Assembly: GCA_016869695.1 (NCBI GenBank)
Contig: VGDN01000005.1
Coordinates: forward strand, 1 to 15,777
Reading direction: 5' to 3'
Origin: Alphaproteobacteria bacterium
Lineage (GTDB): Bacteria; Pseudomonadota; Alphaproteobacteria; Rickettsiales; UBA1997
Length of the DNA stretch: 15,777 nt
This document shows positions 6,163 through 13,603 of the stretch, piece after piece. A model generated the notes under the pieces. It had not been told where the DNA came from and made no database searches. It was given only the letters and a program-made list of their open reading frames with translations. The position numbers and the translations under genes are program-made. The first letter of the stretch is position 1, and each line of letters opens with the position of its first letter.

Positions 6163-8470
6163 GCCAGAGCCGCAGATTTTCCACACCATTCCTCTCCGCG
6201 ATATCGTAATTTTTCCGCAGATGACCACTACGATTTTGGTTGGCCGCGAGAAGTCGATTAACTCTATTGAAGAAGCGCAACGCTTAGGAGTTCCTGTGTT
6301 GGCATTAACGCAAACCAACCCCGATCGTGACGAATTTAGTCAGCAAAATATTCATCACACCGGCTGTTTATGTAGCGTTGTTGAAGCGATTCGAACTGCT
6401 GACGGAACACTGAAGGTGATCCTACAGGGATTAATCAGGGCGCGCATAAAACACACCCACATCACCGACAAATTCTTCACTTGCGAAGCGGATTTGGTGC
6501 TCGAGCAAAAAATTCCAACCGACAATAACGAGATCCTCGGCCTAATCAAAGCCTGCATCGATAGCTTCACCAGATGCGCTTCTTACAACAAACGTCTCAC
6601 TCCCGAGATCCTCACCTCTATCCATAAACTCAAAGCGCCACACGAAGTAATCTACATGATCGCCACATATATCGGCGGTACACTAGCCAGCAAGCAACAA
6701 GTTTTGGAAGAAGACGACATCATTAAGAAATTCTACAAACTCCTCGAAATCCTAAAATCTGAAATTGAGATCGGACAAGCAGAGGAGAGGATCAACAAGT
6801 CGGTTCAGGAAAAATTCACCAAGCATCAGAAGGAGGCTTACCTCACTGAGCAGATGAAAAATATTAGGAAAGAACTAGGGCAAGATGAGGAAACTGAGGT
6901 CAAGGAACTCAAGGAAAAAATAGGGCGGCTGAAGCTGTCAAAAGAGGTGCGCAAGCGCTGTGATTCCGAGCTGAACAAACTTGAGAAAATGAACCCATAT
7001 TCCTCCGAATCAGGCGTCGTGCGTAACTATCTCGAATGGATTTGCGCCTTGCCTTGGACTAAGCAAAGCAAGCTCGTCAGCAATCTGACTCACGCCAAAA
7101 AGATTTTGGATAAGCATCATTACGGACTGGAAAAAGTGAAGGAACGCATTATCGAATTCATCGCTGTGCAGATGAAGACGAAAGACTCGAGGGGGCCGAT
7201 CCTCTGTCTAGTTGGCGCGCCAGGCGTCGGCAAGACTTCGTTGGCAAAATCCATCGCCGAGAGTCTTGGCAGAAAATATGTTAAGGTGTCACTTGGCGGC
7301 GTACGCGATGAGTCTGAAATCCGCGGTCATCGCCGCACTTACATCGGCTCAATGCCTGGCCGTATCATCCAATCCATGCGCAAAGCCGAGAAGATTAATC
7401 CTATGCTGTTGCTTGATGAGATCGACAAAATGTCGCACGACTTCCGCGGCGATCCAGCAGCAGCGCTACTTGAGGTACTTGATCCAGAACAGAATGACCG
7501 CTTCTCCGACCATTATCTCGAAGTGGATTACAATCTCTCTAAGGTGATGTTCGTCGCCACCGCCAACAGCACAAGTACAATCCCCGTGCCGCTGCATGAC
7601 CGCATGGAGATCATCCGACTTTCGGGCTACACTGAAAATGAAAAACTGCATATCGCTAAGGAGCATCTGGTACCACGCCAGCGCAAGGAAAATGGACTAC
7701 ATGTAAACGAGTTTAGCATCACTAACGAGGCAATACTCACCTTGATCCGCCGCTACACCTTTGAGGCCGGCGTGCGTAATCTGAGCCGCGAGATCGGTAA
7801 TCTCACACGCAAAGCGGCGAAGGTGATTGTAACCAAAGAAGCTGGGGAACTACACATCACCGAGAAGAATCTGCGCAAATATGCCGGCATCGAGAAGAAG
7901 CATTTTGGTATCGCCCGCGACCGTGATTTGGTTGGGGTGACAACTGGTTTGGCTTACACAGAATATGGCGGCGATTTGCTCGATATCGAAGTGCTGAAGT
8001 TCGCCGGTAGCGGTAAAATCCAGATCACCGGCCGTCTCGGCGAAGTGATGAAGGAGTCGGCTCAAGCAGCGCTGAGCTACACCCGATCAATCGCCAAAGA
8101 GCTCAAGGTCGAAGCAAAAAGTTTTAACAAACTTGACTTTCACATCCACGTTCCCGAAGGCGCAACACCAAAGGATGGCCCCTCTGCAGGCGTGGCTTTG
8201 TGCATCTCACTGATCTCAGCTTTAACCAAAAAACCAGTGCGCCGCGACGTGGCGATGACCGGCGAGATCACTCTTACCGGCAAGGTGCTCGAGATTGGCG
8301 GCCTAAAAGAAAAACTACTCGCGGCGCTGCGCGGCCAGATCGAGACGGTGTTGATCCCAAAGGATAATATGAAGGATTTGGAAGAGATGCCAAAAGAGGT
8401 GTTAGATAATCTTACAATCAAACCGATTGCTCATGTGAGAGAGGCGATAAAGGAATGTTTACGACATTGA
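6161..8470 (+). CDS. lon: ATP-dependent protease Lon (LonA)
   Basis: Lon is the homohexameric AAA+ serine protease of the cytoplasm that degrades misfolded and regulatory proteins. I take the ATG at 6161, giving 769 residues beginning MPEPQIFHTIPLRD. A TTG at 6110 would add 17 repeat-encoded residues and is less likely. Domains are the N-terminal substrate-binding domain (about 1-200), a coiled helical region to about 300, and the AAA+ module with Walker A GAPGVGKT (352-359) and Walker B LLLDEIDK (Asp419, Glu420). The S16 peptidase domain has catalytic Ser675 (PKDGPSAG) and Lys718 (GGLKEKLLAA), spaced 43 residues as in E. coli. There is no Shine-Dalgarno just before the ATG; the only GGAG is 40 nt upstream inside the inverted-repeat loop. 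The usual clpX or hup neighbours are absent. Confidence 0.97.
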   Translation: MPEPQIFHTIPLRDIVIFPQMTTTILVGREKSINSIEEAQRLGVPVLALTQTNPDRDEFSQQNIHHTGCLCSVVEAIRTADGTLKVILQGLIRARIKHTHITDKFFTCEADLVLEQKIPTDNNEILGLIKACIDSFTRCASYNKRLTPEILTSIHKLKAPHEVIYMIATYIGGTLASKQQVLEEDDIIKKFYKLLEILKSEIEIGQAEERINKSVQEKFTKHQKEAYLTEQMKNIRKELGQDEETEVKELKEKIGRLKLSKEVRKRCDSELNKLEKMNPYSSESGVVRNYLEWICALPWTKQSKLVSNLTHAKKILDKHHYGLEKVKERIIEFIAVQMKTKDSRGPILCLVGAPGVGKTSLAKSIAESLGRKYVKVSLGGVRDESEIRGHRRTYIGSMPGRIIQSMRKAEKINPMLLLDEIDKMSHDFRGDPAAALLEVLDPEQNDRFSDHYLEVDYNLSKVMFVATANSTSTIPVPLHDRMEIIRLSGYTENEKLHIAKEHLVPRQRKENGLHVNEFSITNEAILTLIRRYTFEAGVRNLSREIGNLTRKAAKVIVTKEAGELHITEKNLRKYAGIEKKHFGIARDRDLVGVTTGLAYTEYGGDLLDIEVLKFAGSGKIQITGRLGEVMKESAQAALSYTRSIAKELKVEAKSFNKLDFHIHVPEGATPKDGPSAGVALCISLISALTKKPVRRDVAMTGEITLTGKVLEIGGLKEKLLAALRGQIETVLIPKDNMKDLEEMPKEVLDNLTIKPIAHVREAIKECLRH

Positions 8471-8626
8471 CAGAGATTTTTTGATTCCTACCTTGCGCGC
8501 GCTTTATTTGATAGCCTTAGCTTGAGGTCGTCTGGACTCTTGTCGTCTGGTTACGTAGGCAGGCTCATCACATAAGGTCTCTAATCGTCAGATTAGAAAT
8601 TTTTCAAAATGTATTTTGTAAAAAAC
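8471..8626 (+). promoter_or_regulatory. lon to secreted-protein intergenic region with direct repeat and hairpin
   Basis: This 156-bp gap should contain the promoter of the small secreted protein. GTCGTCTGG occurs twice in the same orientation (8527-8535 and 8542-8550), 15 bp apart, a spacing that could suit a DNA-binding dimer. A perfect 7-bp hairpin, TCTAATC-gtca-GATTAGA (8580-8597), lies about 30 nt before the start codon and is followed by AAATTTTTC. No convincing -35/-10 pair or lon terminator is visible. Confidence 0.35.
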
Positions 8627-8956
8627 ATGAAAAAACTTTCATTAGTCATAGCTGCAGTTGCTCTTTTTGCTTCTGCCGCTCAAGCACAAGCTGTAAAAGT
8701 TGAAGCTAAAGCCGCTGCTCCTGTAGCTGCTGCTAAAGTTGAAGCTAAAGCCGCTGCTCCTGTAGCTGCTGCTAAAGTTGAAGCTAAAGCCGCTGCTCCT
8801 GTAGCTGCTGCTAAAGTTGAAGCTAAGAAAGAAGCTACTCCAGCTAAAGTTGAAAAAGCCGCTGAAGTTGCTGCTGAAAAGCCAGCTAAGAAGTACAACA
8901 AAAAGCATCGCGCTAAAAAAGCGGAAGCTGCTGTTGAAGCTCCAGCTGCACAATAG
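8627..8956 (+). CDS. Small secreted Ala/Lys/Glu-rich repeat protein
   Basis: I do not recognise a named family. From the ATG at 8627 the protein has 109 residues. It begins with a clear signal peptide (MKKLSLVIAAVALFASAAQA) with a probable cleavage after AQA, so the product should reach the periplasm or beyond. The mature part starts with three identical 13-residue repeats (KVEAKAAAPVAAA), continues with a degenerate fourth, and ends in a Lys-rich tail containing KKYNKKHRAKK. It is low-complexity, probably disordered and basic. Nearly every Ala codon is GCT, unlike the mixed Ala codons of neighbouring genes, which suggests strong expression. A strong terminator follows, so it is a single-gene unit. 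The composition resembles acid-shock protein Asr, but I see no specific homology. An in-frame ATG at 8609 is possible but would precede the signal peptide with six residues. Confidence 0.8.
   Translation: MKKLSLVIAAVALFASAAQAQAVKVEAKAAAPVAAAKVEAKAAAPVAAAKVEAKAAAPVAAAKVEAKKEATPAKVEKAAEVAAEKPAKKYNKKHRAKKAEAAVEAPAAQ
8696..8812 (+). repeat. Three perfect 39-bp tandem repeats within the secreted-protein gene
   Basis: Units at 8696-8734, 8735-8773 and 8774-8812 are identical at the DNA level, each encoding KVEAKAAAPVAAA. A partial unit begins at 8813 (AAAGTTGAAGCTAA). Because 39 is a multiple of three, gain or loss of units keeps the frame, so copy number may vary between strains. Confidence 0.95.
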
Positions 8957-8981
8957 TTTTACTATTAAAGCTTAAGCTAAG

Positions 8982-9014
8982 CCGGGTCAATTGATTGATT
9001 GACCCGGTTTTTTT
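8982..9014 (+). terminator. Rho-independent terminator of the secreted-protein gene
   Basis: A 9-bp perfect stem CCGGGTCAA / TTGACCCGG with loop TTGATTGA is followed by seven T residues (9008-9014). It begins 25 bp after the stop codon and is a textbook intrinsic terminator on the plus strand. Confidence 0.95.
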
Positions 9015-9075
9015 GTGCGCAAAACTTGCTTGCTGTTTCCTCGACCAAAAATAATTTGCGCCGCCTTTCTTTGAT

Positions 9076-9150
9076 GCCGATTTAGCTCAGGGGTAGAGCT
9101 ACTGTCTTGTAAACAGTGGGTCGGGAGTTCGAATCTCTCAATCGGCACCA
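9076..9150 (+). tRNA. tRNA-Thr (anticodon UGU)
   Basis: A full cloverleaf is readable. The acceptor stem is GCCGATT paired with AATCGGC, and the D stem is GCTC/GAGC. The anticodon stem is ACTGT/ACAGT with loop CTTGTAA, which gives anticodon TGT (threonine, ACA codons). The T arm is GGGAG-TTCGAAT-CTCTC with one G-U pair. The discriminator is A and the CCA end is encoded. After the CCA, GGCTGG at 9172-9177 can pair with CCAGCC (9148-9153) and is followed by TATTTCTTTTT. This may be a weak terminator or processing structure before plsC, which begins 43 bp downstream. Confidence 0.96.
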
Positions 9151-9193
9151 GCCTATGCCCCTGTGAGCTACGGCTGGCTGGTATTTCTTTTTC

Positions 9194-9910
9194 ATGCAAC
9201 TTCTTCGCTCCATCCTCTTCTCCTTCCTCCTCAATCTCTGGGGGACGATTATTCCAATCCTTTACTCTCCCACCTTTATCACGCGTAACACCAAAATGGC
9301 CGATCATGGCGCCAAGATTTGGTCGATCGGATCGCTGTGGATGTTGAAAAAACTTTGTGGCATTGAGCATGAAATCCGCGGTCTCGAAAAACTTCCGCAA
9401 GGGCCCTGCATCGTAGCCTGCAAGCATCAGTCGGCCTGGGAAACAATCGTGATGCATCTCGTCTTTCATCATCCGGTTTATGCTTACAAAAAAGAGTTGG
9501 AGATGATCCCATTTTACGGTTGGTATTTGAAGGTGATGAGTGGAATCAAAATTAATCGCAAAGGTGGCGCATCAGCGCTGAAAGACTTAATCAAGCAGAC
9601 AAAAGAATATCTCACACGTGGACAAACAATCGTGCTTTTCCCGCAAGGCACGCGCGTGCCGGTAGGGGCTGCAGTTGCACAACATCCTTACCAAGTGGGT
9701 GTCACTGCTCTTTATTTGGCATGCGGCGTGAAGGTTGTTCCAGCCGCTCTTAACTCCGGAAAATTTTGGCCAAAACATCAGCTCGTAAAAAAACCGGGGA
9801 AAATAATTCTGGAATTTCTTGACCCGATCGAGCCCGGCCTCTCTAAGCATGACTTCAATCAGCAACTCGAGCAGGTAATTGAAAAAAGAAGCAACGAGCT
9901 AGCGCTTTAG
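9194..9910 (+). CDS. plsC: 1-acyl-sn-glycerol-3-phosphate acyltransferase PlsC
   Basis: PlsC acylates lysophosphatidic acid to phosphatidic acid at the inner membrane, the second step of phospholipid synthesis. The 238 residues begin with a hydrophobic segment (about 4-24). Block I reads KHQSAWET (His78 to Glu83), an HX4E rather than the classical HX4D. Block II is around KKELEMIPFYGWYL (99-112), followed by INRKGG (120-125). Block III reads FPQGTR (149-154) where most members have FPEGTR. Block IV is around VKVVPAALNSG (about 184-194). The fold is intact, so I expect an active enzyme, though the two changed carboxylate positions deserve note. It follows tRNA-Thr by 43 bp with no clear Shine-Dalgarno. 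Its 3' end overlaps the convergent ccmE by 12 bp. Confidence 0.92.
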   Translation: MQLLRSILFSFLLNLWGTIIPILYSPTFITRNTKMADHGAKIWSIGSLWMLKKLCGIEHEIRGLEKLPQGPCIVACKHQSAWETIVMHLVFHHPVYAYKKELEMIPFYGWYLKVMSGIKINRKGGASALKDLIKQTKEYLTRGQTIVLFPQGTRVPVGAAVAQHPYQVGVTALYLACGVKVVPAALNSGKFWPKHQLVKKPGKIILEFLDPIEPGLSKHDFNQQLEQVIEKRSNELAL

Positions 9911-10318
9911 AGATTTTGCCACTTCCGGCGGCATGTAATTTTCATCATGCTTGATCAACAGTTCGCTAGAAAAGAATTCACTTCCATCTTCGTTTAACAC
10001 CCCCTTCACCACCACACCCTGCTTGTCTCGAAACAGATTCGGCAAGATTCCTTTGTAATGAATTTTTAGCTCATTTTGTAAGTCAGTGACGATAAATTCG
10101 GTGTTGAGTGCGTCGATTTCTTTAACTGAACCATCCTTCACTAACCCACCAATACGAACAATTCGTGACCTGTTTTGAATTTGCCGCAACTCGGTTGGAG
10201 AATAAAAAAAGACAATATTTTCGCGGAAATTTTTGATCACAAAAAGCAGCGCCAACAGCGAGATCGCGAAAATCGAGCCAACAAAAATAATCCGTTTTTG
10301 CTTGTGTTTATTTCGCAT
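9899..10318 (-). CDS. ccmE: Cytochrome c-type biogenesis haem chaperone CcmE
   Basis: CcmE binds haem covalently in the periplasm and hands it to CcmF/H for attachment to apocytochrome c (system I). The 139 residues comprise a basic N-terminus and one membrane anchor (about 10-28), then the OB-fold domain. The haem-binding motif HDENYMPPE carries His124 and the conserved Tyr128. RIGGLVKDGSV (about 55-65) and GILPNLFRDKQGVVVKG (90-106) are family-typical. The start ATG (10316-10318) lies inside the 3' end of ccmD (11-bp overlap), which supports a ccmDE transcript. The usual ccmA/B/C genes are not upstream and no ccmF follows; the 3' end instead runs 12 bp into plsC on the other strand. Confidence 0.96.
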   Translation of the reverse strand: MRNKHKQKRIIFVGSIFAISLLALLFVIKNFRENIVFFYSPTELRQIQNRSRIVRIGGLVKDGSVKEIDALNTEFIVTDLQNELKIHYKGILPNLFRDKQGVVVKGVLNEDGSEFFSSELLIKHDENYMPPEVAKSLKR

Positions 10319-10463
10319 TCTTTGCGGCGAAATATTTGGTCAGCGTGAAAAATAGAAGCGACATCAGTACTACAACCGTAAGTCCGTAAGCGGTTAAGAT
10401 GAACCAGGAATAATCAGTAAAGTTTTCCACTAAAAACAAAAATTTTTGCACCGCACCAAACAT
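10308..10463 (-). CDS. ccmD: Haem exporter small subunit CcmD (short gene)
   Basis: This 51-residue ORF starts at the ATG at 10461-10463 and is easily missed. It begins MFGAVQKFLFL and contains NFTDYSWFILTAYGLTVVV followed by more hydrophobic residues and a basic end (TKYFAAKNAK). The Tyr-Ser-Trp region before a single membrane helix with a cytoplasmic Lys-rich tail is the CcmD pattern. CcmD assists release of holo-CcmE from CcmC with the CcmAB ATPase. Its position directly before ccmE with an 11-bp overlap is the standard ccmD-ccmE order. Small hydrophobic proteins diverge fast, so part of the call rests on synteny. The reading frame stays open upstream to about 10620, but there is no earlier ATG. 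Confidence 0.8.
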   Translation of the reverse strand: MFGAVQKFLFLVENFTDYSWFILTAYGLTVVVLMSLLFFTLTKYFAAKNAK

Positions 10464-10577
10464 AGGTAGTAGGCGACGCCATGATTGCAGTGATGCGTCT
10501 AGCGAAAGGTATTTTTCAAAAACAAAACAGCAAGCTGTCGGCCCAGCTCCTGGATCCAGACCACTTTGTTCGTTTCT

Positions 10578-10605
10578 GAAAAATGTTCCACATGGAACAT
10601 TTTTC
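10578..10605. other. parS-like palindrome (centre CA instead of CG)
   Basis: Arms GAAAAATGTTCCA and TGGAACATTTTTC are perfect reverse complements around a CA centre. The inner 16 bp, TGTTCCACATGGAACA (10584-10599), differ at a single central base from the parS sequence at 15084. The centre is normally CG in parS, so ParB binding may be weakened. It could also act as a hairpin at the RNA level (12-bp stem, ACAT loop). Confidence 0.55.
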
Positions 10606-10666
10606 GTAATTTTTCAAATTAGGACTTTATGGCTTGAGGCCTTGATATAAGCGGACCCATTCCAAT

Positions 10667-10684
10667 TTTTGCCCGCGGGCAAAA
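10667..10684. promoter_or_regulatory. 18-bp perfect palindrome, possible operator
   Basis: TTTTGCCCGCGGGCAAAA is a perfect 18-bp palindrome with a GC core in an A/T-rich setting. There is no spacer for a hairpin loop, so protein binding as double-stranded DNA is more likely than a terminator. The regulator is unknown. Confidence 0.4.
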
Positions 10685-10723
10685 CTGTTTAAGATGTGCC
10701 GGATGCGCTTGACATGAACATGG

Positions 10724-10746
10724 AGACGGGGTCTCTGACCCAGTCT
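10724..10746 (-). terminator. Hairpin downstream of dnaK, possible terminator
   Basis: On the minus strand AGAC-t-GGGTC-aga-GACCC-c-GTCT folds into a 4+5 bp stem with one mismatch and an AGA loop, starting 16 bp after the dnaK stop. There is no following T-tract, so it may be a processing or stabilising hairpin rather than an intrinsic terminator. Confidence 0.4.
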
Positions 10747-10762
10747 GTAAGTTAGTTCTAGC

Positions 10763-12703
10763 CTAGTTCGACTCCTTCTTCTCGTCCTTCACTTCTTCAT
10801 ATTCCGCATCAACCACCTTCTCACCGCCTTCAGCAGTAGACTCGGTTGCACCAGAGCCAGCATTGGCTCCAGCATCAGCAGCGCCAGATTGACCAGATTT
10901 GTAAATCGCCTCGCCGAGCTTCATCGCGGATTGCATCAGGCTTTCAGTTGCTGACTTAATCTCTGCAGCAGTAGCAGAATCTTTGGCAACCAGATCCTTA
11001 ACTTTTTGTACTTCCGCCTCGATGGCTGACTTGATTGCGGCATCAACCTTATCACCATGTTCGCGTAAAGATTTTTCGGTTTCATAAACCGCTGCATCCG
11101 CGTGGTTCTTGGCTTCGATGAATTCCTTCTTCGCTTTATCTGCCGTAGCATTGGCTTCGGCATCCTTCATCATTTTTTGAATTTCCGCTTCAGACAAGCC
11201 GCCGGAGGATTGGATGCGGATTTGCTGTTCCTTGTTGGTTGCCTTGTCTTTCGCTGATACCTTCACCACACCATTGGCATCGATATCGAAGCTCACCTCA
11301 ACCTGCGGCATGCCACGTGGCGCCGGCGCGATACCTTCGAGATTAAACTCACCAAGCAGTTTGTTATGCGCTGCGATGTCGCGCTCACCTTGATAAACTT
11401 TGATCGTCACCGCGGTTTGATTATCAGCAGCAGTTGAAAAAACCTGGCTCTTATTGGTTGGGATCGTTGTGTTGCGATCGATCAAACGAGTAAACACACC
11501 GCCAGCAGTTTCGATTCCGAGTGAAAGCGGAGTGACATCGAGAAGAAGAACATCCTTCACATCACCTTGCAGAACTGCACCCTGAATGGCTGCACCGATG
11601 GCTACAACTTCGTCAGGATTCACCGATTTGTTCGGCTCTTTACCAAAAAGTTTTTTCGCAGTTTCAATCACTTTCGGCATGCGCGTCATCCCACCAACCA
11701 AGATAATCTCGTCGATGTCAGAAGCTTTTAGACCAGCATCTTGCAACGCATTTTCGCACGGCTTGATGGTGCGTTGAATCAAGTCATCACAAAGCTGCTC
11801 AAGTTTTGCACGGGTCAGTTTGAGGTTGAGGTGCTTAGGTCCAGTTGCGTCGGCGGTGATGTAGGGAAGATTGATGTCGGTCTCCATCGTTGAAGAAAGT
11901 TCGATCTTCGCCTTCTCCGCAGCCTCCTTCAAGCGCTGCAACGCCAACGGATCCTTACTTAGATCGATGCCATTATCTCTTTTAAATTCGCCAGTGAGGA
12001 ATTCTTGGATGCGCATATCGAAATCTTCGCCACCAAGGAAAGTGTCGCCGTTGGTTGCCTTCACCTCAAACACACCGTCACCAATCTCAAGAACAGAAAC
12101 GTCAAAAGTTCCGCCGCCCAAATCATAAACGACAATGGTTTGGCCATTCTTTTTTTCGAAGCCGTAAGCGAGTGCCGCAGCGGTTGGCTCGTTGATGATG
12201 CGTAACACATCAAGACCAGCAATTTTACCAGCATCTTTCGTTGCCTGACGTTGGGAATCATTGAAATAAGCCGGCACAGTGATCACCGCCTTTTCCACTT
12301 TTTCACCGAGATAACTTTCGGCGGTTTCTTTCATCTTAATCAAAGTGAATGCCGAGATTTGGCTTGGCGAATATTTCTCACCCTTCACTTCTACCCAAGC
12401 ATCACCATTGGCTGAAGGCACGATTTTGTAAGGCACAAGCTTGCGATCTTTTTCGGTCATCGGGTCATCATTGCGACGACCAATCAAACGCTTAATGCCA
12501 AAAACTGTGTTTTGCGGATTGGTCACCGCCTGGCGCTTTGCTGGCGCTCCGACAGTTTTCTCGCCATTGGCAAGGAAGCCGATAATTGATGGAGTAGTGC
12601 GCGCACCCTCAGCATTTTCGATCACTTTTGTGTTCTTGCCTTCCATGATGGCAACACAGGAGTTTGTAGTACCTAGGTCGATACCAATTACTTTGCTAGA
12701 CAT
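10763..12703 (-). CDS. dnaK: Molecular chaperone DnaK (Hsp70)
   Basis: DnaK is the ATP-driven cytoplasmic chaperone that works with DnaJ and GrpE. The 646 residues match alphaproteobacterial DnaK. The nucleotide-binding domain has phosphate 1 loop [10 protein letters not shown] (7-16), [13 protein letters not shown] (about 170-182) and phosphate 2 [10 protein letters not shown] (about 196-205). The interdomain linker is [15 protein letters not shown] (about 389-403), followed by the beta-sandwich substrate domain with [23 protein letters not shown]. The helical lid ends in an Ala/Gly/Ser-rich stretch and an acidic tail ([17 protein letters not shown]). The usual partner dnaJ is not downstream. 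folP ends 50 bp upstream in the same direction. A TTGTAA/TAGATG pair spaced 17 bp on the minus strand at the end of folP could be a promoter, but it is weak and no clear heat-shock (sigma-32) site is visible. Confidence 0.98.
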   Translation of the reverse strand: MSSKVIGIDLGTTNSCVAIMEGKNTKVIENAEGARTTPSIIGFLANGEKTVGAPAKRQAVTNPQNTVFGIKRLIGRRNDDPMTEKDRKLVPYKIVPSANGDAWVEVKGEKYSPSQISAFTLIKMKETAESYLGEKVEKAVITVPAYFNDSQRQATKDAGKIAGLDVLRIINEPTAAALAYGFEKKNGQTIVVYDLGGGTFDVSVLEIGDGVFEVKATNGDTFLGGEDFDMRIQEFLTGEFKRDNGIDLSKDPLALQRLKEAAEKAKIELSSTMETDINLPYITADATGPKHLNLKLTRAKLEQLCDDLIQRTIKPCENALQDAGLKASDIDEIILVGGMTRMPKVIETAKKLFGKEPNKSVNPDEVVAIGAAIQGAVLQGDVKDVLLLDVTPLSLGIETAGGVFTRLIDRNTTIPTNKSQVFSTAADNQTAVTIKVYQGERDIAAHNKLLGEFNLEGIAPAPRGMPQVEVSFDIDANGVVKVSAKDKATNKEQQIRIQSSGGLSEAEIQKMMKDAEANATADKAKKEFIEAKNHADAAVYETEKSLREHGDKVDAAIKSAIEAEVQKVKDLVAKDSATAAEIKSATESLMQSAMKLGEAIYKSGQSGAADAGANAGSGATESTAEGGEKVVDAEYEEVKDEKKESN

Positions 12704-12753
12704 TATTCTTGACTTTTAAGTTGGGATAGAGCGCAGCCATCTAGTTGAGTTGA

Positions 12754-13539
12754 TTAGCCCTTACAAGGGAAGGCCATAAAATTTTCTCTCACATCGTGTA
12801 CTCGCAAAAATTCTACATTTCTTTCCGCTAGAAACTTCGTGACCTCGAGAGTTTTTTGGGCGCGATCGCCCGGGATATCTAACGCATCAAGAAAAGATTT
12901 CTTGGAATGGCCGACATAGAGCGGAAGGCCAAGGGCTCTGTATGAATCGATATTCTTCAAAATCCGAATCGACTGCGCTGCATCCTTAGAAAAGCCAATT
13001 CCTGGATCAAAAATTAGCTGTGATTTTTTTACTCCTTTTTTGGTGAGAGAGAAAATTTTTTCTGAAGCCCACCGTAAAATTTCTGCGTTGATATTGAGAT
13101 GCTGATTAACGATGAGATTAGGGTTAGAGTGGATCGCCAGGTTATGCATTAAAATCGTCGTGATGTTTTTTGCAGCGATGAAATCGATGATTCTCTTGTC
13201 GATCAAACCACTAACATCATTTATGATATCCACCCCCAAATCATGTGCTTTCTGGATTGTTTCGAAGTGATAGGAATCAATGCTAATCTTGATTCCGCGC
13301 ATCTTGGCTAAGCGAACCACCGCCGGCAAAATATTTTCCAAACGCGCCCATTCTTCCGCTGCAGTTAGTGCCACGGATTTTGGCCTTGTTGACTCCGCCC
13401 CAACATCAATCACAGCAGCACCTTCATCGATCATCTGCTTAGTATGAGTAAGTGCTGACTCAAGTGAATCAAACTTCCCACCATCAAAAAACGAGTCAGG
13501 AGTGATGTTTAAGATGCCAACGATTCTGGTTCTAGTCAT
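12754..13539 (-). CDS. folP: Dihydropteroate synthase
   Basis: FolP condenses p-aminobenzoate with 6-hydroxymethyl-7,8-dihydropterin pyrophosphate in folate synthesis and is the sulfonamide target. The 261-residue TIM barrel shows GILNITPDSFFDGG (8-21), the GAESTRP loop (47-53), NDVSG (about 116-120), DPGIGFSK (about 177-184), GHSKKSF (about 209-215, where many enzymes read SRKSF) and the C-terminal RVHDV. All substrate-binding landmarks are present and the length is normal, so de novo folate synthesis is probably retained. It is divergent from the ATPase gene across 64 bp and lies 50 bp upstream of dnaK in the same direction. The common neighbour glmM is not in view. Confidence 0.95.
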   Translation of the reverse strand: MTRTRIVGILNITPDSFFDGGKFDSLESALTHTKQMIDEGAAVIDVGAESTRPKSVALTAAEEWARLENILPAVVRLAKMRGIKISIDSYHFETIQKAHDLGVDIINDVSGLIDKRIIDFIAAKNITTILMHNLAIHSNPNLIVNQHLNINAEILRWASEKIFSLTKKGVKKSQLIFDPGIGFSKDAAQSIRILKNIDSYRALGLPLYVGHSKKSFLDALDIPGDRAQKTLEVTKFLAERNVEFLRVHDVRENFMAFPCKG

Positions 13540-13603
13540 GTTGTCTTTAGAAGCTAAGCATGAATATTACGGAACTAATCTTTAATTTTCATGGTCATTA
13601 TTT

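Larger units (their letters stand above)
10464..10762. other. Gene-free 299-bp region between dnaK and ccmD
   Basis: I see no convincing gene here. It contains CTGGATCCAG (10550-10559), the parS-like palindrome (10578-10605), an 18-bp perfect palindrome (10667-10684) and a hairpin close behind dnaK (10724-10746). Where ccmC would be expected upstream of ccmD there is none. The promoter of ccmDE should lie here but is not obvious. Confidence 0.6.

Noticed and set aside
8696..8812. Tandem repeats considered as a CRISPR array
   Set aside because: The 39-bp units are directly adjacent without spacers and encode a perfect peptide repeat in frame.
8642..8953. Long antisense ORFs over the secreted-protein gene
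   Set aside because: They are shadows caused by the repeat structure and low-complexity codons; the plus-strand frame has the signal peptide and terminator.
9148..9190. Terminator directly after tRNA-Thr
   Set aside because: The stem would use the tRNA CCA end, the loop is long (18 nt) and the T-run is interrupted, so it was only mentioned with the tRNA and not called.
10499..10600. 33-codon minus-strand ORF starting MFHVEHF upstream of ccmD
   Set aside because: The N-terminus is simply the translation of the parS-like palindrome, and the rest shows no known motif; such MFHVEH starts are common artefacts of parS sites.
10606..10760. Possible structured small RNA (tmRNA, SRP RNA or RNase P) behind dnaK
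   Set aside because: None of the conserved landmarks of these RNAs could be found; only isolated palindromes are visible.
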